From NCBI RefSeq assembly GCF_008327685.1, contig NZ_BDDE01000020.1, positions 124,001-188,000 of the forward strand: a stretch of DNA of 64,000 nucleotides. Direction: 5' to 3'. Positions within the stretch are counted from its first letter, which is position 1. Each line of letters begins with the position of its first letter. Position numbers and translations under genes: made by a program. This document shows positions 60,981 to 64,000 of the stretch, one piece after another. The notes under the pieces were generated by a model. It ran no database searches. It saw only the letters and a program-made list of their open reading frames with translations, and was not told the DNA's origin. Origin of the DNA: Actinomadura sp. K4S16 (GTDB lineage Bacteria > Actinomycetota > Actinomycetes > Streptosporangiales > Streptosporangiaceae).

Positions 60981-61490
60981 GTGGAAACAACGCACGTCGT
61001 CATGGAAAGCCCCGTAGGGCCGCTCACCTTGGTCGCGACCGACGGTGCCCTGTCCGGGCTCTACATGGACATGCAGCGGCACCGCCCGTCCGAGGAGACC
61101 TTCGGCGCACCCGGCGACCCCGGGGACGAGCCCTTCGCGACCGTCGCCGAGCAACTCGCCGCGTACTTCGCGGGCGAACTGACCGAGTTCGACCTGCCGC
61201 TCCGCCTCCACGGAACGCCCTTCCAGCAACGCGTCTGGGCGGCGCTCCAGGAGATCCCCTACGGCCAGACCGTCACCTATGGCGAACTCGCCGTCGAGAT
61301 CGGCAGCCCGTCCGCGTCCCGCGCGGTCGGCCTCGCCAACGGGCGCAACCCGGTCGGCGTGATCGTCCCCTGCCACCGCGTCGTCGGGTCCACCGGGTCT
61401 CTCACCGGCTACGGCGGCGGCCTCGACCGCAAGCGCTACCTCCTCGACTTCGAACGCAAGACCAGGACCTCCGAGAACGCGCTGTTCTGA
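60981..61490 (+). CDS. ogt: Methylated-DNA--protein-cysteine methyltransferase
   Basis: 169 residues, GTG start with GGAA upstream. Active-site PCHRVVG with Cys131 accepts the O6-methyl group of guanine in a suicidal reaction; GLANGRNPVGVIV precedes it and the helix-turn-helix QRVWAALQEIPYGQTVTYGELA is complete. Directly after the Ada-AlkA gene and 74 bases before the dnaN-like gene, so the three may respond together to alkylation. Confidence 0.95.
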   Translation: METTHVVMESPVGPLTLVATDGALSGLYMDMQRHRPSEETFGAPGDPGDEPFATVAEQLAAYFAGELTEFDLPLRLHGTPFQQRVWAALQEIPYGQTVTYGELAVEIGSPSASRAVGLANGRNPVGVIVPCHRVVGSTGSLTGYGGGLDRKRYLLDFERKTRTSENALF

Positions 61491-61564
61491 CCCTCGCGGA
61501 GGAATGTCCGAGGCGGGGGTTAGCGTGCTCGTGAAGGCCGTCCAACCTGAGAAGGGCTGATCGA

Positions 61565-62719
61565 GTGGAGTTCCGAGTCGACCGCCAGACGTTCGCCGAC
61601 GCCGTGGCGTGGGCCGCGCGGACGCTGCCGGCACGTCCCGCGCTCCCCATCCTCGCGGGGATGCTCATCGAGGTCACCGACGGGGGCGAGCTCACCCTCG
61701 CCGCGTTCGACTACGAGGTGTCCGCCCACGCCACCGACGAGGCGGCCGTCGCGGAGCCGGGCCGCGTCCTCGTCCCCGGGCGGCTGCTGTCCGACATCGT
61801 CCGCAACCTCCCGAGCGAGCCCGTCGACGTCTTCACCAAGGGCTCCGAGGTCGTCGTCCGCTGCGGCCCCGCCGAGTTCGGCCTCCTCACGCTCCCCGTC
61901 GAGGACTACCCCACCCTCCCCGAGCCGCCCGCCGTCGCCGGCACCGTCCCCGGCGAGCTGTTCGCCGCCGCCGTCGCGCAGGTCACCCCCGCCGCCGGGC
62001 GCGACGACACCCTGCCCATGCTCACCGGCGTCCGGATCGACATCGAGGGCGACACGATGTGGCTCGCCTGCACCGACCGCTACCGCATCGCCGCCCGCGA
62101 GCTGACCTGGTCCCCCGAAGACCCCGACTTCACCGCCGGTGTCGTCGTCCCCGCCCGCACCCTCGCCGACACCGCCAAGGCGATCAGGCGCGGCGCCGAC
62201 GTCTCCATCGGCCTCGGCGGCACCGCCGACACCCTCATCGGCATCTCCGGCGGCGGCCGCAGCATGACCAGCCGCCTCCTCGACGACCAGTACATCAACT
62301 ACCGGTCGCGGCTCACCGGCACCTGGACCTCGGTCGCCGAGATCCCGGTCGCCCCGTTCGTCGAGGCGATCAAGCGGGCCGCCCTCGTCACCGAGCGCGG
62401 CACCCCGGTCCGGCTGGCCTTCACCGCCGACGAGGTCCGCGTCCGCGCCGCCACCGGCGACTCCGCCCGCGCCAACGAGAGCCTCGGCGTCCGCCTCGAC
62501 GGCGAGGACATCGACATCGCGTTCGCCCCCCAGTACCTGCTGGACGGCCTCGCGGGCATCGACACCGAGTACGCCCGCCTCGAATGCTCGGGTCCGACCA
62601 AGGCCGCCCTCCTCACCGCCATCCCCGACAAGAAGGACGACGACGAGTCCGACGCCGCCGCCGAAGGCGCCGACACCGGCTACCGCTACCTGGCCATGCC
62701 CGTCCGCCTGACCAGCTAG
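61565..62719 (+). CDS. dnaN: DNA polymerase III beta subunit (sliding clamp) paralog
   Basis: 384 residues, GTG start (GAAGGG about 10 bases upstream). Full three-domain clamp: MEFRVDRQTFADAVAWAARTL, LAGMLIEVTDGGELTLAAFD, LPVEDYPTLPE; domain 2 ACTDRYRIAARELTW; domain 3 RVRAATGDSARANESLGV and the C-terminal YRYLAMPVRL that forms the partner pocket. Rings DNA and tethers polymerases. It is not next to dnaA/recF as the main dnaN usually is; with its alkylation-repair neighbours it is likely a second clamp. Copy 3 of the dispersed repeat begins right after its stop. Confidence 0.9.
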   Translation: MEFRVDRQTFADAVAWAARTLPARPALPILAGMLIEVTDGGELTLAAFDYEVSAHATDEAAVAEPGRVLVPGRLLSDIVRNLPSEPVDVFTKGSEVVVRCGPAEFGLLTLPVEDYPTLPEPPAVAGTVPGELFAAAVAQVTPAAGRDDTLPMLTGVRIDIEGDTMWLACTDRYRIAARELTWSPEDPDFTAGVVVPARTLADTAKAIRRGADVSIGLGGTADTLIGISGGGRSMTSRLLDDQYINYRSRLTGTWTSVAEIPVAPFVEAIKRAALVTERGTPVRLAFTADEVRVRAATGDSARANESLGVRLDGEDIDIAFAPQYLLDGLAGIDTEYARLECSGPTKAALLTAIPDKKDDDESDAAAEGADTGYRYLAMPVRLTS

Positions 62720-62932
62720 CTGTGTTTACACAGTCCCGGCCCACTTCGCTCGCCTGGCGGCTGTGTTTACACAGTCCCGGCCCACTCCGCTCGCCTGGCG
62801 GCTCGCTACGTGACCGGGCCTGGGCGAACGCGGCATCGCTTCGCGATCTGCCCGGTTCCGCTCGCCTCCGGCTTCGCTCCACCGGGCAGGTCACGCGTTC
62901 GCGCGCGTGGCCGAGGCCACTTCGAGTCAGGC
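62720..62932 (+). repeat. Dispersed structured repeat, copy 3
   Basis: 213 bases starting one base after the dnaN-like stop. Two 41-base leading units (62720-62760, 62761-62801; CTGTGTTTACACAG gives a TGTG/CACA stem with a shorter loop than copy 1), then the same body as copy 1 with very few changes, ending TTCGAGTCAGGC. Followed to about 63100 by a CGCGCG-rich low-complexity stretch with a repeated CCTTCACGCGCGCC. Confidence 0.9.
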
Positions 62933-62988
62933 CTTAGCCCCAGTACCTGCGGGTTCCCGTCGCGCCTGCCTTCACGCGCGCCCAGCCT

Positions 62989-64000
62989 TCACGCGCGCCT
63001 GCCTCCATGCGTGCTCCGCCTTCGCGACGGGTTGCGCCTGCAGGCGCGTTCGGTCTCTCCGCGCGCCTCGCCTGCGCGCACGTCGCGGCTAAATGCACGC
63101 TCCGGCCGTAGGGAGCCCTCTTTGCTTTCTGGACGGCTGGGCTGGGGGTGAGGGGGCGTGTGGCGTGGCTTGAGGGTGGTGGACGCTGCCCAGGTGGCGA
63201 GGGCGCAGAGGGCGAGTGCCGCGCCTAGGGCGGTGGGGCCGGTCCAGCCGGTGGCGCCGTACAGGGCGGTGGTCGCGGCCGCTCCCAGGGCGGAGCCGAG
63301 CGAGTAGAAGACCATGTAGGCCCCGATCGTGGTGCTGGTGCGGTCGGGGTAGGCGGCGGCGAGCGTGTGCTGGTTGCTCACGTGCACGACCTGGACGGCG
63401 AAGTCGAGCAGGATCACGCCGAGGACCAGCAGCGGCAGCGACCACGGGAGCTGTCCGATCGCCGCCCAGGAGGCGATCAGGAGGGCGAGCGCGATGCCGG
63501 TGACACGGTGTGCGTGCCCGGCGTCGCCCCAGCGTCCCGACCGGGCGGCACCGAGCGCCCCGGTGAGCCCGGCGACGCCGAAAAGGCCGATCTGCGCTTC
63601 GCCGAGGTGCCACGGCGCACCGGTCAGCGGCAGGGCCATGCCGCTCCACAGGGTGCCGAACGAGGCGAACAGGAAGAACGCGATCAGCCCGCGGCTGAGG
63701 AACACCGGCTGCCCGAAGAGCCCCCCGAAGGACCGGAGGACCTGCCCGTAACGGGCCGCGTCCGGGCGGACGTCCGCAGGCAGCAGCGCGAGGGCGAGCA
63801 GTGCGAGGACGGCGGCGAGGAGCGCCAGGGCCAGGTAGATGCTCCGCCATCCCCACAGGTCTGCGAGGAAGCCCGCGACGACGCGCGCGCCCAGGATGCC
63901 GATCACCACGCCCGACGTCACGATGCCGAGGTTGCGGCCGCGCTCTGCGGGCGGCGAGACGGACGCCGTGTACGCGACGGCGGTCTGCACCACCACCGCG
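62989..64000 (-). CDS. MFS transporter, 5' end beyond the window
   Basis: The visible 337 codons run off the right edge, so the start is missing. About ten membrane segments of the MFS fold: NLGIVTSGVVIGILGARVV, GFLADLWGWRSIYLALALL, LIAFFLFASFGTLWSGMALP, VVHVSNQHTLAAAYPDRTST (typical of EmrB-like permeases of the YdgK group). The last 60 residues are Arg/Pro-rich (PRHTPPHPQPSRP ...) and encoded by the low-complexity DNA after repeat copy 3, so the original stop may have been lost and the frame extended. Confidence 0.85.
   Translation of the reverse strand, partial: AVVVQTAVAYTASVSPPAERGRNLGIVTSGVVIGILGARVVAGFLADLWGWRSIYLALALLAAVLALLALALLPADVRPDAARYGQVLRSFGGLFGQPVFLSRGLIAFFLFASFGTLWSGMALPLTGAPWHLGEAQIGLFGVAGLTGALGAARSGRWGDAGHAHRVTGIALALLIASWAAIGQLPWSLPLLVLGVILLDFAVQVVHVSNQHTLAAAYPDRTSTTIGAYMVFYSLGSALGAAATTALYGATGWTGPTALGAALALCALATWAASTTLKPRHTPPHPQPSRPESKEGSLRPERAFSRDVRAGEARGETERACRRNPSRRRSTHGGRRA

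Overview
The window is a high-GC actinobacterial chromosome segment. GTG and even TTG starts are common, and the gene content best fits Thermomonosporaceae (Actinomadura-like); the genus is an inference from gene style only. The left third keeps the gene order known from Mycobacterium tuberculosis Rv0046c-Rv0058: ino1, its PadR regulator, class A penicillin-binding protein (here a tandem pair), a GT87 membrane mannosyltransferase, then rpsF-ssb-rpsR-rplI and dnaB. This places the segment in the conserved, origin-proximal core.

Layout. 1-11 kb: ino1/PadR with a clear palindromic operator, two class A PBPs with Gly-rich cytoplasmic tails and a shared leader, and the GT87 gene. 10-15 kb: a MerR regulator, small proteins, an orphan barstar preceded by a 40-codon ORF with a strong, hairpin-masked Shine-Dalgarno, DUF4190, endonuclease IV. 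15-17 kb: the ribosomal protein/SSB operon. 17-25 kb: a parS-like site, a secreted amidase, a secreted protein of unknown role, a MATE transporter, a DnaA-box cluster and dnaB interrupted by a 423-residue homing intein with the residues of a class 3 (WCT) intein. 25-38 kb: accessory metabolism and regulation (imine-reductase-like enzyme/MerR, AhpD-like pair, PadR, two ECF sigma factors each overlapping a membrane partner gene, LysR, a decayed Ser/Thr kinase, a GlxA-type regulator, alkaline phosphatase behind a PHO-box-like repeat). 39-43.5 kb: a complete branched-chain amino acid ABC importer (livK-H-M-G-F order on the minus strand). 44-59 kb: sulfotransferase, a DUF6247/RelE-like pair, a MarR locus with four GTTGG-N5-CCAAC operators, hydrolases, two XRE regulators, a TPR-tailed kinase, DUF4097 lipoprotein, MFS/SDR pair. 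59-64 kb: Ada-AlkA fusion, Ogt, a full-length sliding clamp that is not beside dnaA/recF, and a window-truncated MFS transporter.

The most unusual structures are: (i) a dispersed, structured repeat of about 167-215 bp present three times, each 0-5 bp after a stop codon and in the same orientation to that gene; (ii) the class 3 DnaB intein with an Ala first residue; (iii) DnaA boxes upstream of dnaB and a parS-like site nearby; (iv) an extra beta clamp in line with two alkylation-repair genes; (v) the four-site MarR operator array. No tRNA, rRNA, CRISPR array or insertion sequence was seen.
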